DNA of 15,832 nt from contig JBBDSC010000223.1 in NCBI GenBank assembly GCA_040905145.1, forward strand, positions 1 to 15,832, given 5' to 3'. Position 1 is the first letter of the stretch. Each line of letters opens with the position of its first letter. This document shows, one piece after another, positions 15,083 through 15,832 of the stretch. Both the position numbers and the translations under genes were made by a program. This stretch comes from DATGMS01 sp040905145 (lineage in GTDB: Bacteria > Bacteroidota > Bacteroidia > Cytophagales > Cyclobacteriaceae). The notes under the pieces were generated by a model. That model was not told the origin of the DNA. It saw only the letters and a list, made by a program, of their open reading frames with translations, and ran no database searches.

Positions 15083-15832
15083 ATGATTCACCACAACCTG
15101 AATATCCGGGAAAATCTGAAGGAGGCTTACAGCGATGTTTATACCTCTGAAGCCCTTTCGGTTCTTTCTTCGCTGGCCCATTTCAACAAGGATATCAAAA
15201 AGGTCATGGCCTCCCGCCTGAAAAGAAGGACAGAGTGCCATCAGCAGAAGAAAAGGATCACCTTCCTCGATCCGGGAAGTTTTATACCACGTACTCACAT
15301 TACCGTACAGGATGCCCGTGCCGGGAAGTTTGAAGGTGCTGTAATTCCTTCAGATCTTCAAAGACAATGGATACAGGGCACCGGTCCGGCCGCAAAACCA
15401 GATGCTTCTGTTGAAAACAGTATCCGTAACGTGGCTTATGCCCTGCTTTCCGGTGCGGATGGCTGGATGTTCGATGGAGAAGATGCCCTTGGTCAAACCA
15501 AGACCATGTCACTCGATAACCAACGTAATTTAAAACTTGCCATTGGTAAAGATCCTTTGTTTATGAAGGTAGCCGAGCAGGTAGCAGAGGGGATGAACCT
15601 GTGGGCGATTGATTTCTTTGGCGGTCCAATTGTGAGCAACTGGGAAGGACAACTCAATTTTACCACAAAGATATTTCGGGCCCGCGGACTTCATCTCGAT
15701 GACCGGCATATCCGTCATGTGGATGGTGAGGCTATGGCGGCCTCTATCGTGGACATGACCTTATATGTGGTGAATAATTACGCCGCCTTGCAAAAAGCCG
15801 GTTCCTCCATCGTCCTGTATCTTCCCAAAATC
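15083..15832 (+). CDS. Malate synthase-like protein, 3' end cut by window
   Basis: An open frame of 250 codons runs to the window edge from ATG 15083, which lies 21 nt after the antitoxin stop. Landmarks match malate synthase A: GTGPA (99-103, as TGPV), MFDGEDA (129-135, as the MADFEDA acidic motif), RARGLHL (199-205, holding the expected glyoxylate-binding Arg) and VLYLPKI (244-250). Malate synthases condense glyoxylate with acetyl-CoA to malate in the glyoxylate shunt. The stretch 136-198 does not follow the usual pattern of a GQ-NLRDA helix near the acidic motif and is longer, so this could be a divergent malate synthase or a related member of the aldolase/citrate-lyase superfamily. The C-terminal half with the catalytic Asp is outside the window. 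It is probably a housekeeping gene at the border of the accessory region. Confidence 0.7.
   Translation, partial: MIHHNLNIRENLKEAYSDVYTSEALSVLSSLAHFNKDIKKVMASRLKRRTECHQQKKRITFLDPGSFIPRTHITVQDARAGKFEGAVIPSDLQRQWIQGTGPAAKPDASVENSIRNVAYALLSGADGWMFDGEDALGQTKTMSLDNQRNLKLAIGKDPLFMKVAEQVAEGMNLWAIDFFGGPIVSNWEGQLNFTTKIFRARGLHLDDRHIRHVDGEAMAASIVDMTLYVVNNYAALQKAGSSIVLYLPKI

Noticed and set aside
1..15832. CRISPR array, tRNA or rRNA genes, insertion-sequence transposase
   Set aside because: No regularly spaced repeats, cloverleaf, rRNA-like segments or transposase motifs were seen on either strand. The 142-bp repeats lack terminal inverted repeats.

Overview
All genes in this window lie on the + strand. 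The window looks like chromosomal accessory DNA of a Bacteroidota bacterium: two tandem SusC/SusD outer-membrane uptake pairs, lipoproteins with Bacteroidota-style lipoboxes, DUF3823 proteins, A/T-rich translation starts and weak Shine-Dalgarno sequences. The SusC style and the PVC-type cytochrome c dehydrogenase suggest a marine or soil Cytophagales member, possibly Cyclobacteriaceae. That lineage is an inference from protein style, not a database result.

Layout. (1) 1-648: the 3' part of a DUF3823 lipoprotein gene, probably the last gene of an upstream SusC/SusD operon; it contains a G8 tract. (2) 649-1360: a gene-poor stretch holding two copies of a hairpin-rich susC leader. Between them is the scar of a lost cassette: the first codons of a decayed susC are joined in frame to the last codons of a decayed DUF3823 gene. 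(3) 1361-7080: a complete three-gene operon, susC1-susD1-DUF3823, with gaps of 11 and 0 nt. (4) 7081-7237: an imperfect inverted repeat. (5) 7238-9535: a secreted dehydrogenase-like protein made of a beta-propeller with calcium-type loops, HEAT-like helices and a C-terminal cytochrome c. (6) 9560-14652: susC2-susD2. Its first 142 bp, including 5' untranslated sequence, are identical to those of susC1 and begin exactly at the last base of the dehydrogenase stop codon. (7) 14653-15061: a short hairpin and possible gene remnant, then a HigA-type antitoxin gene broken by a frameshift, with no toxin gene visible. (8) 15083 to the window end: the 5' part of a malate synthase-like gene.

How the genes may work together. 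Each SusC is a TonB-dependent outer-membrane channel and each SusD its surface substrate-binding lid. DUF3823 is a surface or periplasmic accessory lipoprotein of unknown function. The dehydrogenase-cytochrome between the pairs could oxidise a sugar or sugar-like ligand in the envelope. No glycoside hydrolase, sulfatase or regulator lies in the window, so the substrate cannot be named.

The most unusual content is the evidence of repeated cassette duplication, recombination and deletion: a ghost cassette, a duplicated structured leader, and a perfect 142-bp repeat that ends abruptly in sequence of clearly lower identity.
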